Assembly (NCBI RefSeq): GCF_002086455.1
Contig: NZ_MVHC01000026.1
Location: forward strand, 1 to 50,202
Origin: Mycolicibacter algericus DSM 45454
GTDB lineage: Bacteria; Actinomycetota; Actinomycetes; Mycobacteriales; Mycobacteriaceae
Length of the DNA stretch: 50,202 nt
Reading direction: 5' to 3'
Position 1 is the first letter of the stretch. Each line of letters opens with the position of its first letter. Shown piece after piece: positions 1 to 8,321 of this stretch. A model generated the notes under the pieces. The model saw only the letters and a program-made list of their open reading frames with translations. It was not told where the DNA came from and did not search any database. Made by a program: the position numbers and the translations under genes.

Positions 1-1
1 C

Positions 2-79
2 GTCTGGACCAAAACCGCCGACCAAATCCTGGAATCCATCGCCAACTACTGCCGACGAATTAATGACTCAGGACACTAG
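2..79 (+). CDS. IS630-family transposase, C-terminal tail (partial)
   Basis: Only the last 25 codons and the TAG stop lie in the window; the gene starts upstream. The tail reads VWTKTADQILESIANYC and ends in NDSGH. This matches the C-terminus I recall for actinobacterial IS630-family DDE transposases, which follow the pattern F-V/H-W-T-K-x-A-D-x-I-L. The catalytic residues are outside the window, so I cannot tell whether the element is intact. It ends 17 bp from the 3' end of the DUF853 gene on the other strand. The family call rests on a short motif. Confidence 0.6.
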   Translation, partial: VWTKTADQILESIANYCRRINDSGH

Positions 80-95
80 CGGGTCGCCACCGAGA

Positions 96-1670
96 TCAGC
101 GCTTGCGACGGCCGGTGCCCATCGCGCCCCGCGTGATCTGCCCGACGACCACGGTGGTGACCGCACTCACCACCCGCTTGCCCTCCCGGGTGGACAGGAA
201 GTGGCTGAGCCAGCGCCCGAAGCGTTGCCACCAGCGCAATCGCTTCGGCTCCGGCACTGCGGCGCCGTCACCTTGTGGGGGTCGGCTGCCCTGCCCGGCC
301 GCCAGCTTCTCGGACAGCAATTCGTAGGCCGATTCCCGATCGACGGTGGGTCCGTAGGTGCTCTGCAATGAACTGGCTTTGGCGGCTGCGGCGACAGCGT
401 CGGCGCCGATGGCCGCCATCAATGACCGGGGCGCCCGCAACCGGGTCCAAGCGACCGGGGTCGGAGCACCGCGTTCGGAGAGCACGGTAACGATCGCTTC
501 GCCGATGCCCAGTGACGTCAACGCCGACTCCAGCTCGTACACCTTGGTTTTCGGATAGGTGCGCACCGTCTTGCTCAGCGCCTTCTGATCGTCGGGGGTG
601 AAGGCGCGCAGCGCGTGCTGGATGCGTGCGCCCAGCTGTGACAGCACCGCGTTGGGCACATCGGTGGGCAACTGCGTGCAGAACAACACGCCGACGCCCT
701 TGGAGCGAATCAGTTTGACGGTCTGCTCGACCTGTTCCAGAAACGCCTTGGAGGCATCGGTGAACAGTAGGTGCGCCTCGTCGAAGACGAACACCAGCTT
801 GGGTTTGTCGAGGTCGCCGACCTCGGGCAGGAAGGTGAACAGGTCGGCCAGCACCCACATCAAGAAGGTGGAGAACAGCACCGGGCGCGCCGCCTGGTCG
901 CCGAGTTCCAGCAGCGAGATGATGCCGCGGCCCTGCGAGTCGAGCCGGATGAGGTCCTTGGGGTCCAGTTCCGGTTCCCCGAAGAAGGTGTCGGCGCCCT
1001 CGGCTTCCAGATTGACCAGTGCCCGCAGGATCACCCCCGCGGTGGCCGGCGACACCGCGCCCAGCTGCTTGAGCGCCGGCTTGCCCTGATCGCTGGTGAG
1101 GTAGCTGATCACCGAACGCAGATCCTTCAAGTCCAGCAGCAGGTAACCGTTCTGATCTGCCCAATGGAAAATCAGCCCCAGCGTCGACTCCTGGGTGGCG
1201 TTGAGTCCCAGCACTTTCGACAACAGGATCGGGCCGAAGCTGGAGATGGTGGCCCGCACCGGCACACCGATACCGTCGGTGCCCAGTGACAGGAATTCGG
1301 TCGGGAACTCAGTCGGAGTCCACTCATCACCGGTATCGGTGGCGCGTTCGGTGATCTTGTTCCCCGACTCACCGGGCCGCGACAGCCCGGACAGATCGCC
1401 CTTGACGTCGGCCATCACCACCGGCACGCCGGCCGCGGACAGCTGCTCGGCGATGACCTGCAGCGTCTTGGTCTTGCCGGTGCCGGTCGCGCCGGCCACC
1501 AGCCCGTGGCGATTCAAGGTGGCCAGCGGGATGCGGACCTGCGCGGTGGGGTCGGCGGCGCCGTCGATGACGACCGTGCCCAATTCCAGGGCCTGACCCT
1601 CGGCGGTGTAGCCGGCCGCGATCTGCTGTGCGGCGTTCGCCGCCGAATCGGGACTCACAGGCCACGACAT
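96..1670 (-). CDS. HerA/FtsK-like DUF853 ATPase (Rv2510c-type)
   Basis: About 524 residues, starting MSWPVSPDSAA; an in-frame start six codons upstream (1688) is possible. The N-terminal third has a clear Walker A, GATGTGKTKT, in the context RHGLVAGATGTGKT. A Walker B, VFVFDEAHLLF, lies mid-protein, and LFCTQLPTDVP resembles a sensor/arginine-finger region. These are typical of DUF853 helicase HerA-like proteins. A basic, tryptophan-rich segment near the C-terminus (KRLRWWQRFGRWL) could touch membrane or DNA. The gene is divergent from orn, the same arrangement as Rv2510c/orn in M. tuberculosis. The cellular role is not established; HerA relatives act as DNA translocases. Confidence 0.88.
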   Translation of the reverse strand: MSWPVSPDSAANAAQQIAAGYTAEGQALELGTVVIDGAADPTAQVRIPLATLNRHGLVAGATGTGKTKTLQVIAEQLSAAGVPVVMADVKGDLSGLSRPGESGNKITERATDTGDEWTPTEFPTEFLSLGTDGIGVPVRATISSFGPILLSKVLGLNATQESTLGLIFHWADQNGYLLLDLKDLRSVISYLTSDQGKPALKQLGAVSPATAGVILRALVNLEAEGADTFFGEPELDPKDLIRLDSQGRGIISLLELGDQAARPVLFSTFLMWVLADLFTFLPEVGDLDKPKLVFVFDEAHLLFTDASKAFLEQVEQTVKLIRSKGVGVLFCTQLPTDVPNAVLSQLGARIQHALRAFTPDDQKALSKTVRTYPKTKVYELESALTSLGIGEAIVTVLSERGAPTPVAWTRLRAPRSLMAAIGADAVAAAAKASSLQSTYGPTVDRESAYELLSEKLAAGQGSRPPQGDGAAVPEPKRLRWWQRFGRWLSHFLSTREGKRVVSAVTTVVVGQITRGAMGTGRRKR

Positions 1671-1718
1671 TACTTGGCCGCAGGGCACCGGTATGCGGCC
1701 ACGGGGGCGGCGAACGGC

Positions 1719-1724
1719 TAACCT
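1719..1724 (+). promoter_or_regulatory. Possible -10 element for orn
   Basis: TAACCT fits the mycobacterial TANNNT -10 consensus and ends 9 nt before the GTG start of orn. No Shine-Dalgarno sequence is visible in that gap. A leaderless or near-leaderless transcript is therefore inferred. Confidence 0.35.
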
Positions 1725-1733
1725 GGGCTACTT

Positions 1734-2390
1734 GTGAGCGCTGCGCGAGACGAACTGGTCTGGATCGACTGCGAGATGACCGGCCTGGATCTGGGCTCGG
1801 ACAAGCTGATCGAGATCGCCGCGTTGGTCACCGACGGCGAGCTGAACATCCTCGGCGACGGTATCGACGTGGTGATCCACGCCGACGACGCCGACCTGGA
1901 CGCGATGAGCGACGTCGTGACGGACATGCACACCCGGTCGGGTCTGATCGACGAGGTCAAGGCTTCGACCGTCGACCTGGCCACCGCCGAGAAGATGGTG
2001 CTCGACTACGTCCGAACCCACGTCAAACAGGCCAAGACGGCTCCGCTGGCGGGCAACTCGATCGGCACCGACCGCGGTTTCCTGGCCCGCGACATGACGG
2101 CCCTCGACGACTACCTGCACTATCGGATGATCGACGTCAGCTCGATCAAGGAGTTATGCCGGCGCTGGTATCCGCGGATTTACTTCGGGCAGCCGGAGAA
2201 GGGGCTGGCGCACCGGGCACTCGCTGACATCCATGAATCCATCCGCGAGCTCAAGTTCTACCGCCGCACCGCGTTCGTCGCCCCTCCCGGACCGCCTACC
2301 AGCGATATCGCCGTGGTCGCCGCGGAACTGGGACCGTCAGCGGAGGCGTCCGGGGTAATCGATTCGGTTGCCGAGCGCCCAAGCGGCTAG
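1734..2390 (+). CDS. orn: Oligoribonuclease
   Basis: 218 residues with a GTG start. It is a cytoplasmic DEDDh 3'-5' exoribonuclease that degrades di- to pentanucleotides, including linear products of cyclic dinucleotide breakdown. The DEDDh motifs are visible: WIDCEMTGLD at the N-terminus (Asp and Glu metal ligands), GNSIGTDRGFL mid-protein, and HRALADIHESI near residues 160-170 (His and last Asp). The length matches mycobacterial Orn (about 215) with a short variable tail. tRNA-His and a strong terminator follow. Confidence 0.96.
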   Translation: MSAARDELVWIDCEMTGLDLGSDKLIEIAALVTDGELNILGDGIDVVIHADDADLDAMSDVVTDMHTRSGLIDEVKASTVDLATAEKMVLDYVRTHVKQAKTAPLAGNSIGTDRGFLARDMTALDDYLHYRMIDVSSIKELCRRWYPRIYFGQPEKGLAHRALADIHESIRELKFYRRTAFVAPPGPPTSDIAVVAAELGPSAEASGVIDSVAERPSG

Positions 2391-2426
2391 TATCGACGAC
2401 GCTGCTCGCTTCGGCGGGCAGCAATG

Positions 2427-2499
2427 GTGGCTGTAGTTCAGTTGGTAGAGCACCAGGTTGTGATCCTGGGTGTCGCGGGTTCGAGTCCCGTCAGCCACC
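2427..2499 (+). tRNA. tRNA-His (GTG)
   Basis: A complete cloverleaf: acceptor arm GTGGCTG/CAGCCAC, D-arm with GTTCAGTTGGTAGAGC, anticodon loop TTGTGAT with anticodon GTG, and T-loop GGTTCGAGTCCC. G2426 can pair with the discriminator C2499, the extra G-1:C73 pair typical of tRNA-His. CCA is not fully encoded. Confidence 0.96.
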
Positions 2500-2505
2500 C
2501 CGCAG

Positions 2506-2541
2506 GTCAGGCCCCCTTTCGAGGGGGCCTGACTCGTTTTT
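2506..2541 (+). terminator. Rho-independent terminator after tRNA-His
   Basis: A perfect 11-bp stem (GTCAGGCCCCC / GGGGGCCTGAC) with loop TTTCGA, followed by TCGTTTTT. This is an unusually canonical intrinsic terminator for a mycobacterium and would end the orn/tRNA-His transcript. Confidence 0.85.
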
Positions 2542-3034
2542 GCAGAATGGCGCGCCCGACTCTCACGACGCGGCTGCGAACGCAACGAGCACGGCTTTCA
2601 TCAGGCGGTTCCCCTTGACGGCGGTCAGCGAAGGGTGTCGGGGCAGATCGTGTGTTGTGCGATGGAGATGACCCTTGGGCCGTCGCCCCCTTGAAGCGCC
2701 GTAGCGCGTCGCGCATGTGCATGGATGAGTTCTTCGGTTCGCGGTAGCCGATCTCGACCTCCAACGGCTTCGGGCTGTCTCCACGTGGGAGAACTCGATC
2801 CGCCTTGTCAATGGCCAAGTTGAAGTATCTGCCCGACATCCGACGTCCTTGCCGCAGGACCAGCAGTCCCGCCACCATCAAGGGTCAACATCACCTACGC
2901 TCCCTGATCGACGCTGGTCAGCGCCCCTTGTCGGGGCTGCCGACACGGGCTCGAGTCCGGCGAGCCCGCCCCCAAAACGTGTCACTGCGGCGCCTTTTTG
3001 TAACGGCTCCTGGCGTGCCGGGTTTGGTATCGAA
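2542..3034. other. Intergenic stretch with no convincing gene
   Basis: About 490 bp. The best minus-strand frame could start at 2839 (MSGRYFNLAIDKADRVL...) but runs back through the terminator hairpin to a stop at 2507 and resembles no family I know. It may be a decayed gene fragment. A GC-rich patch at 2910-2990 loosely resembles a tRNA 3' half but does not fold properly. I see nothing else here. Confidence 0.4.
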
Positions 3035-3050
3035 GTTACATTTTGGTTAC
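3035..3050 (+). promoter_or_regulatory. MtrA-like direct repeat (GTTAC-N6-GTTAC)
   Basis: Two exact GTTAC pentamers with 6 bp between them lie about 40 bp upstream of the secreted protein at 3091. Actinobacterial MtrA response regulators bind GTNAC direct repeats with this spacing, often upstream of cell-wall hydrolase genes. The match is visible in the sequence; binding is inferred. Confidence 0.45.
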
Positions 3051-3090
3051 GGTTCCCTGCGTGCTCACGCAAGGACTGCTTGATCTGCGC

Positions 3091-3690
3091 ATGAAATCCA
3101 CGGTGCTAGCGGCGACGGCTGTGTTGCCCGCCGCCGTTTTCTTGGCCGGCGGTGTCGGCGCTGAGCCGCCCAACAATGACGAGGCCCTGCCTGCGGGTGC
3201 CGCCGACGCGCCGCCGCCCCCGCCGCAGGACTGGGGGCCGCCGGCGCCCGACCTGGTGACCAACTGGTCCATGCCGGCGCCGCAGGCGCTGCCGCCCGGC
3301 ATCGCCAATGAGCGCGGCATGCAGGTCAAGACGATCCTCCTGTCGCGCAGCATCAGCGAGGCGTTCCCGCAGGTGCACAACATGATCGGCGTACGGCCGG
3401 ACGGGCAGCGCTGGCACCCGTCGGGCTTGGCGATCGACATCATGATCCCCAACCCGGGCAGCCCGGAGGGTATCGCCCTCGGCGATGAGATCGTGGCCTA
3501 CGCACTGCGCAACGCCGGCCGGTTCGCGCTACAGGACGCGATCTGGCGCGGCACCTACTACACGCCCGCCGGGCCCAGCGGCGGAGGCAACGGCCACTAC
3601 GACCACGTGCACATCACCACGTTCGGCGGCGGCTACCCCAACGGCAGCGAAGAGTACCTGCGCGAAGAAGGCGAACCGGCCCCTGCCTGA
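3091..3690 (+). CDS. Secreted ARB_07466-type (HYDHVH) cell-wall-associated protein
   Basis: 199 residues. The ATG at 3091 gives a clean Sec signal peptide (MKSTVLAATAVLPAAVFLAGGVGA, cleaved after GVGA or nearby). A GTG at 3043 would add 16 residues before the signal and is less likely. A Pro-rich linker (PPPPPQDWGPPAPD) follows, then the C-terminal domain with GVRPDGQRWHPSGLAIDIMIPNP and NGHYDHVHITTFGGGYP. The H-x(6)-D plus HVH arrangement recalls LAS/D-Ala-D-Ala carboxypeptidase-like folds, and the domain matches the family annotated as ARB_07466-like C-terminal. It probably acts outside the membrane on or near peptidoglycan; no enzyme activity is established. It converges on ldtB. Confidence 0.8.
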   Translation: MKSTVLAATAVLPAAVFLAGGVGAEPPNNDEALPAGAADAPPPPPQDWGPPAPDLVTNWSMPAPQALPPGIANERGMQVKTILLSRSISEAFPQVHNMIGVRPDGQRWHPSGLAIDIMIPNPGSPEGIALGDEIVAYALRNAGRFALQDAIWRGTYYTPAGPSGGGNGHYDHVHITTFGGGYPNGSEEYLREEGEPAPA

Positions 3691-3704
3691 CGCCCGCTAG
3701 GGCA

Positions 3705-4934
3705 TCAGCGAACCGGATCCTGCGCGTTGCCGGCTTCCCACTGCGACCAGGGCACATTCCAGTCGCCCAGGCCCTCGGTGCCAGGCAGCAGCGGCCCGCT
3801 CGTATTGCTGATCTGCACCACGTCGCCACGCTTGACGTGGTCGTAGAACCACAATGCGTTGCTGGGACTGACGTTGATGCAGCCGTGGCTGGCGTTGGAG
3901 TAACCCTGGGCGCCCACCGACCACGGCGCCGAGTGCACGAAAATCCCGCTGTAGGAGATCTGCGTGGCCCAGTCCACATCGGTGCGATAGCCGTTGGGTG
4001 AGTTGACCGGCACTCCGTAGGTCGAGGAATCCATCACGATGTGCGGGAAACGTTCGCCGACGATGTAGGTGCCGTTGTTCGTCGGCGTGCTGTCCTTGCC
4101 CATCGACACCGGCATAGTCTTGACGATCTCACCGTTGATCCGCACCACCATCGATTTGGTGTTGTCGTCGATGGTCGTGATGACCTCGTCGCCGATGACG
4201 AAGTGACTCGAGGCGTCGTCCTGGCCGAACACGCCGTTGCCCAGATCCACGCCGTAGGTGTTGACCGCCACGTCGATCCTGGTCCCGGGCTTCCAGAACG
4301 ACTGTGGGCGCCACCGTACTTCGCGGTTGTTCAGCCAGTAGAACGCGCCCGCCACCGGCGGATCGGTGGTGATCTTGATCGCCTTTTCGGCCGCCACCCG
4401 GTCGGCGATGTTCTCGTCGAACCGGATCGCCACCGGTTGACCGACGCCGACTACCTCGCCATCGCGGGGCATGACATACGGCATGGTCAGGTTCTGCGGC
4501 GAATGGGTCTGGAACGTCATCTGCCGACTGGTCACCCCGCCCAGCCCCAGCGATTTGGCGTTCATCGTGTAGCGCTTGTTGTAGCCGAGCGGCTCGGTCG
4601 TCGACCACGTCAACCCGTCGGGGCTGAGCTTGCCGTCGACCACCGCACCGTATTCGTTGACCATGGTGACCGAATCGAGCACGCCGTCTTCGGCGGTCAC
4701 CGTCACAGGTGCGTCCACGGCCACGCCGACCGCCTTGTCGGTGACCGACGCGGTGACCTTGGGCACCAGCAGATCGGCGAACGGGGTGCCCTTGTCGGCG
4801 ATGATCTTCGCCGCCTCCGCGTCGGCATTGCCGCCGCAGGCGCTCAACCCCCACACCGCAACCGGCACCATCAGCACTGCCGCCAGCCGGGACCGATACC
4901 CCCGGCAGCGCTGTGTCGAACGAACCTGCCCCAT
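3705..4934 (-). CDS. ldtB: L,D-transpeptidase LdtMt2-type (Rv2518c/LppS)
   Basis: 409 residues from the ATG at 4934, which has GGTGGGAAAAAGC just upstream and matches the 408-residue M. tuberculosis protein; an upstream start at 5012 would spoil the export signal. The lipobox is LSAC in VAVWGLSACGG, so it is a lipoprotein anchored outside the membrane. Two bacterial Ig-like domains follow (about 45-250), then the YkuD catalytic domain. Its active site HSAPWSVGAQG...SHGCINVSPSNA contains the catalytic Cys. It makes 3-3 (DAP-DAP) peptidoglycan crosslinks and is the main carbapenem-sensitive L,D-transpeptidase class in mycobacteria. Sequence similarity to LdtMt2 is high throughout. Confidence 0.96.
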   Translation of the reverse strand: MGQVRSTQRCRGYRSRLAAVLMVPVAVWGLSACGGNADAEAAKIIADKGTPFADLLVPKVTASVTDKAVGVAVDAPVTVTAEDGVLDSVTMVNEYGAVVDGKLSPDGLTWSTTEPLGYNKRYTMNAKSLGLGGVTSRQMTFQTHSPQNLTMPYVMPRDGEVVGVGQPVAIRFDENIADRVAAEKAIKITTDPPVAGAFYWLNNREVRWRPQSFWKPGTRIDVAVNTYGVDLGNGVFGQDDASSHFVIGDEVITTIDDNTKSMVVRINGEIVKTMPVSMGKDSTPTNNGTYIVGERFPHIVMDSSTYGVPVNSPNGYRTDVDWATQISYSGIFVHSAPWSVGAQGYSNASHGCINVSPSNALWFYDHVKRGDVVQISNTSGPLLPGTEGLGDWNVPWSQWEAGNAQDPVR

Positions 4935-5088
4935 GCTTTTTCCCACCTGACCCAGCTCAAACTGCTCGCCCGCAGTGTAATGGGTAATCGGGTGTGCCGC
5001 TCCGCCGTGCAATCCCGGCCCCGTGCCAGGTGATTTTTCTCCGCGGTGCGGCGCCTGTTATTGTCGTCCTCGCGGTCGTGACCGCCCA

Positions 5089-5161
<73 letters not shown>

Positions 5162-5222
5162 CAGCTCAGAGGCTGTTTTCGGCCTCACCAGAGTAGCCAG
5201 ATCCATTGGATGTTCATTCTTT

Positions 5223-5402
5223 ATGAGCCGCGCGGAAAAGCTGTCACAGCACTCCCACGAAGTGGCCCGGCTTGAAGAGGCTTCCGCCAGCCAGCAGCGG
5301 GCCACCGCGAACGCTTCGCAGTCAGCGCCATTTGACCCGACGGGCAAACCGGACATGGGGCGAATCGATGGCGCTGACGACGACCGCGACCAGACTGGCT
5401 GA
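5223..5402 (+). CDS. Small hydrophilic protein, unknown
   Basis: A 59-codon ATG frame encoding MSRAEKLSQHSHEVARLEEASASQQ and then a charged tail rich in Asp, Arg and Gln. The first 30 residues could form a short coiled coil. No Shine-Dalgarno sequence stands out and I recognise no family. It is the only reasonable gene in the 433 bp between tRNA-Lys and the HNH nuclease; the rest of that stretch shows nothing I can name. It may be a remnant of material inserted beside the tRNA. Confidence 0.35.
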   Translation: MSRAEKLSQHSHEVARLEEASASQQRATANASQSAPFDPTGKPDMGRIDGADDDRDQTG

Positions 5403-5594
5403 CGAGAGACGCACCGGGTAGCGCTCCACCCGATCCACCAGCTCTCATCGCGGCCGTCGTAGTTCAGCGGGGAACGGGAACGTGGTCTCTCCAGAACGCC
5501 CCCGACCAAGACGGCATAGATGTTCACTGCAACGCGATCGACCTTTTCTCTAACGCAACCTCGGAGAAACGGGAAGTGAACTACTGTCCATGCA

Positions 5595-6314
5595 GTGAGC
5601 AAGCCCGTGCGAATCGCGCTCATCTCCGCCATCGCCTGCGCGGTCTTCTTCTTTGCCATCGTCCTGGCAACAGACCACGGATCGACCGCCTCCACCGTCG
5701 TCACATCGAACTATCCCACCACCTCACGCGCAGTCGCCGCCCCCAGCCCCGCCCTGGCGAAGCTCAACACCCTTCCCATCAAAGGCCGCGCACCCAAAAC
5801 CCACTACGACCGCGCGCTCTTCGGAAAGCCATGGTCCGACGACGTCACCGTAGAAGGCGGCCACAACGGCTGCGACACCCGCAACGACATCCTCCGCCGC
5901 GACCTCACCGGCGCCGGCTTCAAGCCCGGACGCCAAACCTGCATCGTCCTGTCCGGAGCACTCCGCGACCCGTACACCGGCGACACCATCCTCTACCAGC
6001 GCGGGCCCGGATCATCGAGCCGAATCCAGATCGACCACATCGTGCCCCTCCTCGACGCCTGGCAGAAAGGCGCGCAATCCTGGGACTACATGACCCGCCG
6101 CAACTTTGCCAACGACCCCGTCAACCTGCAAACCACCACCGCAGCGGCCAACCGCCAGAAAGCCTCCGGCGACGCCGCCACCTGGCTACCACCGAACAAG
6201 ACGTACCGATGCACTTACGCCACCCGCATCATCGACGTCAAAACGCGCTACGGACTCTGGGTGACTCAGTCCGAGCGTGACGCCTTGGCCCGCGTTCTTG
6301 CCAATTACTGCTAG
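5595..6314 (+). CDS. Secreted HNH endonuclease (DUF1524/GmrSD C-terminal type)
   Basis: 239 residues with a GTG start. An N-terminal hydrophobic segment (IALISAIACAVFFFAIVLA, about residues 7-25) acts as a signal peptide or anchor. The mature part ends in a nuclease domain with IQIDHIVPLLDAWQKGA (DH, metal and general base), FANDPVNLQTTTAAANRQKASG (Asn motif) and CTYATRIIDVKTRYGLWV. This is the DH...N...(K/H) layout of secreted HNH proteins common in actinobacteria. Two Cys pairs could form disulfides outside the cell. It may serve nutrient scavenging or competition; no immunity partner is visible beside it. Confidence 0.85.
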   Translation: MSKPVRIALISAIACAVFFFAIVLATDHGSTASTVVTSNYPTTSRAVAAPSPALAKLNTLPIKGRAPKTHYDRALFGKPWSDDVTVEGGHNGCDTRNDILRRDLTGAGFKPGRQTCIVLSGALRDPYTGDTILYQRGPGSSSRIQIDHIVPLLDAWQKGAQSWDYMTRRNFANDPVNLQTTTAAANRQKASGDAATWLPPNKTYRCTYATRIIDVKTRYGLWVTQSERDALARVLANYC

Positions 6315-6777
6315 CCCAGCAGCTTGCCCAACGACCGCTCGGTGAGCTGTCGCTCATATTCGATGGATCGTTTCGGGTCGCCACGAAATCCGTCGTCATT
6401 CATCCTTGATGGGCGTTAGCGACACATACCTAGCCACATCTACACCCCTCCGTTCCGGAGCATATGCGCTGGTAGTCCCAGGTTTCCGTTAGCCATAACA
6501 ACCTGCCGGAGCAGCAGCAGTCGGCCAACACATTCGCAGACGCTCCTGCGTCTGCCTCACACTTGCCTCAGGCCTGGTGCGACAACCTGAACGGTAAGTG
6601 TATTCGCTGGCCTTCTCATTTGCTGCTGTGCAGGGGTCCGCGACTAACGCGGTCCGGAGCCGCCACCTAGCTGGCCTCCACACTTGCCTGGGGTTTCGGG
6701 CGAGGGCCGTGACGGCGTCGCCGCCCGGGTTTGCTCCGCCCAACTGAGCGCCTAAGCACTGGGCATATGCCAAGGCA
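6315..6777. other. Intergenic stretch without a gene
   Basis: About 460 bp with no supported coding frame; the 94-aa minus-strand frame at 6489-6773 has unconvincing composition. A short motif near CACACTTGCCT occurs twice (about 6575 and 6678). Otherwise it is leader or spacer for the gene at 6919. Confidence 0.4.
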
Positions 6778-6837
6778 ATACCTCAGGCATACCTAATGTT
6801 CACCCAGCGTTTCGAGAGTTAGGTTAGCTTTCCCTAT
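6778..6837 (+). promoter_or_regulatory. Two degenerate IdeR-like boxes
   Basis: The 19-bp IdeR consensus is TTAGGTTAGGCTAACCTAA. By eye, 6819-6837 matches 14 of 19 positions (intact left half TTAGGTTAG) and 6778-6796 matches 13 of 19 (intact right half ending ACCTAA). They precede the gene at 6919. Iron control is inferred and each single match is weak. Confidence 0.3.
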
Positions 6838-6918
6838 GGATCGCCGTTATTGTCGGGCTCGCAGGGTTCTGTACTCAAACTCTCGGGTACCGTACAGCAA
6901 ATCGACAAGGAGCTAGCT

Positions 6919-7929
6919 GTGGAGTTCGTCCTACATCTCGATACGACCCGGCGCAGTGCCGGGCAGGCGACCCGGATCGCGGCCGCCGGCATCGCGTTAG
7001 CAGGAGCGGGCCTGATCGCCGTCAACCCGGTTGCGCCGGCCCTGCAGGACTTCCGGCACCACGCTGTGCAGTTGACGGGCTGGGAATCGCTGTTCGAGCG
7101 GACCAATGAAAGTATCGCCGCGCTGACGGAGAACTCCAACGTCAACGCGCTGCTGGACCAGTACGCCAGCAACCAGAGCGACTACCTTCAGCTGATCATG
7201 GGCATGGAAAACGTCCCGCTGGACATGCGTCCCCAGGACCTCCCAGATGGACGGACCATCACCTCGGGCTTCGCCGGCATCGAACGTGCGGTCGACCTCT
7301 TGATCAACGGGGACGGCGGCCAGGCAATGGCCGAAGGTCACTTCAAGTACCCGGGGTTGGAAGAGCTGATGAGCCAGATCAGCGGGAGCGAAAACAGCTT
7401 CGAGGCCTTCAACTACGTGAACATCTGGCTGCTGTACGGCATCGAGGAGGCAGGCAAAGCCCTGGGCCCGGTGCTGTCCATCCCCGCACTGGAGGCGATG
7501 AACCAGTCCAGCCTGCTGAACGAGTTCATCGGCCCCCTCGTTGGTTGGGCCTTCATCAAGCAGGCCAGCGATGCACTGATGGCGCCAACAATCGGTGCCA
7601 TATACCAGCTGGTTGAGAACATCGGCGCTGCATCCGGCGGCGACCTGGAGGCACTGTTCAACCTGCCCGCGGACGTGCTGAACAGCTACCTCAACGGGTA
7701 CGTCGTGCCCGAGACCGGCGACGTCTTCACAGGTCTGCTCACCGAAGGTGGCATCGTCGACCTGCTGACGAATGAATGGGCGGCACGGGCGGCCGAGGCG
7801 ATCACGGTGGGCACCGCGCATCTGCCGGTCAACGCCGTGGACGTTCCCGACCCCGGGGAGGCCGGAGCCGACCTGTTTGATGGGGACTTCCTGTCAAGCC
7901 TGTTCGACGGCAGTATCTGGGGCGCCTGA
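6919..7929 (+). CDS. Exported mycobacterial protein with PGRS/GjpA-like N-terminus
   Basis: 336 residues. The GTG at 6919 is chosen because AAGGAG (6907-6912) sits 6 nt upstream; the longer frame from 6850 lacks this. After a basic N-terminus comes a hydrophobic export segment (AAAGIALAGAGLIAVNPVAPAL) followed by HHAVQLTG. That combination recalls the N-terminus of mycobacterial exported proteins annotated GjpA or PE-less PGRS. The rest is an acidic, mostly helical region without glycine repeats, ending FDGSIWGA. The resemblance is limited to the export region and I assign no function. A hairpin terminator follows. Confidence 0.65.
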   Translation: MEFVLHLDTTRRSAGQATRIAAAGIALAGAGLIAVNPVAPALQDFRHHAVQLTGWESLFERTNESIAALTENSNVNALLDQYASNQSDYLQLIMGMENVPLDMRPQDLPDGRTITSGFAGIERAVDLLINGDGGQAMAEGHFKYPGLEELMSQISGSENSFEAFNYVNIWLLYGIEEAGKALGPVLSIPALEAMNQSSLLNEFIGPLVGWAFIKQASDALMAPTIGAIYQLVENIGAASGGDLEALFNLPADVLNSYLNGYVVPETGDVFTGLLTEGGIVDLLTNEWAARAAEAITVGTAHLPVNAVDVPDPGEAGADLFDGDFLSSLFDGSIWGA

Positions 7930-7944
7930 CAGTTACGGTGCACG

Positions 7945-7979
7945 ACGGCCGGGAGGGACTTGGTCCTTCCCGGCCGTTT
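7945..7979. terminator. Bidirectional hairpin terminator
   Basis: A 10-bp perfect stem ACGGCCGGGA / TCCCGGCCGT, with an inner GGAC/GTCC stem, lies between two convergent genes and is followed by TTT. It can serve the 6919 gene and the DUF3618 gene. Confidence 0.7.
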
Positions 7980-7997
7980 GCATTAGCGCAGCTGGGC

Positions 7998-8225
7998 TCA
8001 GCGGTTGCGGACCCGGCGAATCGCCAGGACCACTAGCAGGCCGCCGATGCCGGCCAGCGAGGCCATCACCGCGGGTTTGGTGACGATCTCGACCGCGCGG
8101 GTCTTGGCGCGCTCGGCCAGGTGCCGGGGGTTTGCCCGATCGGCGAGGATGTCGACCGTCGACGCCAGCTGCTCGCGCGCGGCATCGATGTCTTTCTTGA
8201 TCGTGTCGGGATCGCGCTCCGCCAC
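7998..8225 (-). CDS. DUF3618 membrane protein (Rv2520c-type)
   Basis: 75 residues, MAERDPDTIKKDIDAAREQLASTVDILADR at the N-terminus, the hallmark of DUF3618. A helical, charged region precedes one C-terminal membrane segment (ASLAGIGGLLVVLAI) with a basic end. Same size and same place next to bcp as Rv2520c. Role unknown. Confidence 0.9.
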   Translation of the reverse strand: MAERDPDTIKKDIDAAREQLASTVDILADRANPRHLAERAKTRAVEIVTKPAVMASLAGIGGLLVVLAIRRVRNR

Positions 8226-8321
8226 TGTCGTCCTCCCTGTCCGCCTGATGCTGGCCCTGCCGAACTACCCTAGAGCAGCCGGGCGTGGTCTCACGCTCCG
8301 GCGAGCAGAAAGGGGCTTTCA

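Noticed and set aside
2910..2990. tRNA-like patch with a TTCGAG-type loop
   Set aside because: The T-stem does not pair and no acceptor or D-arm can be formed.
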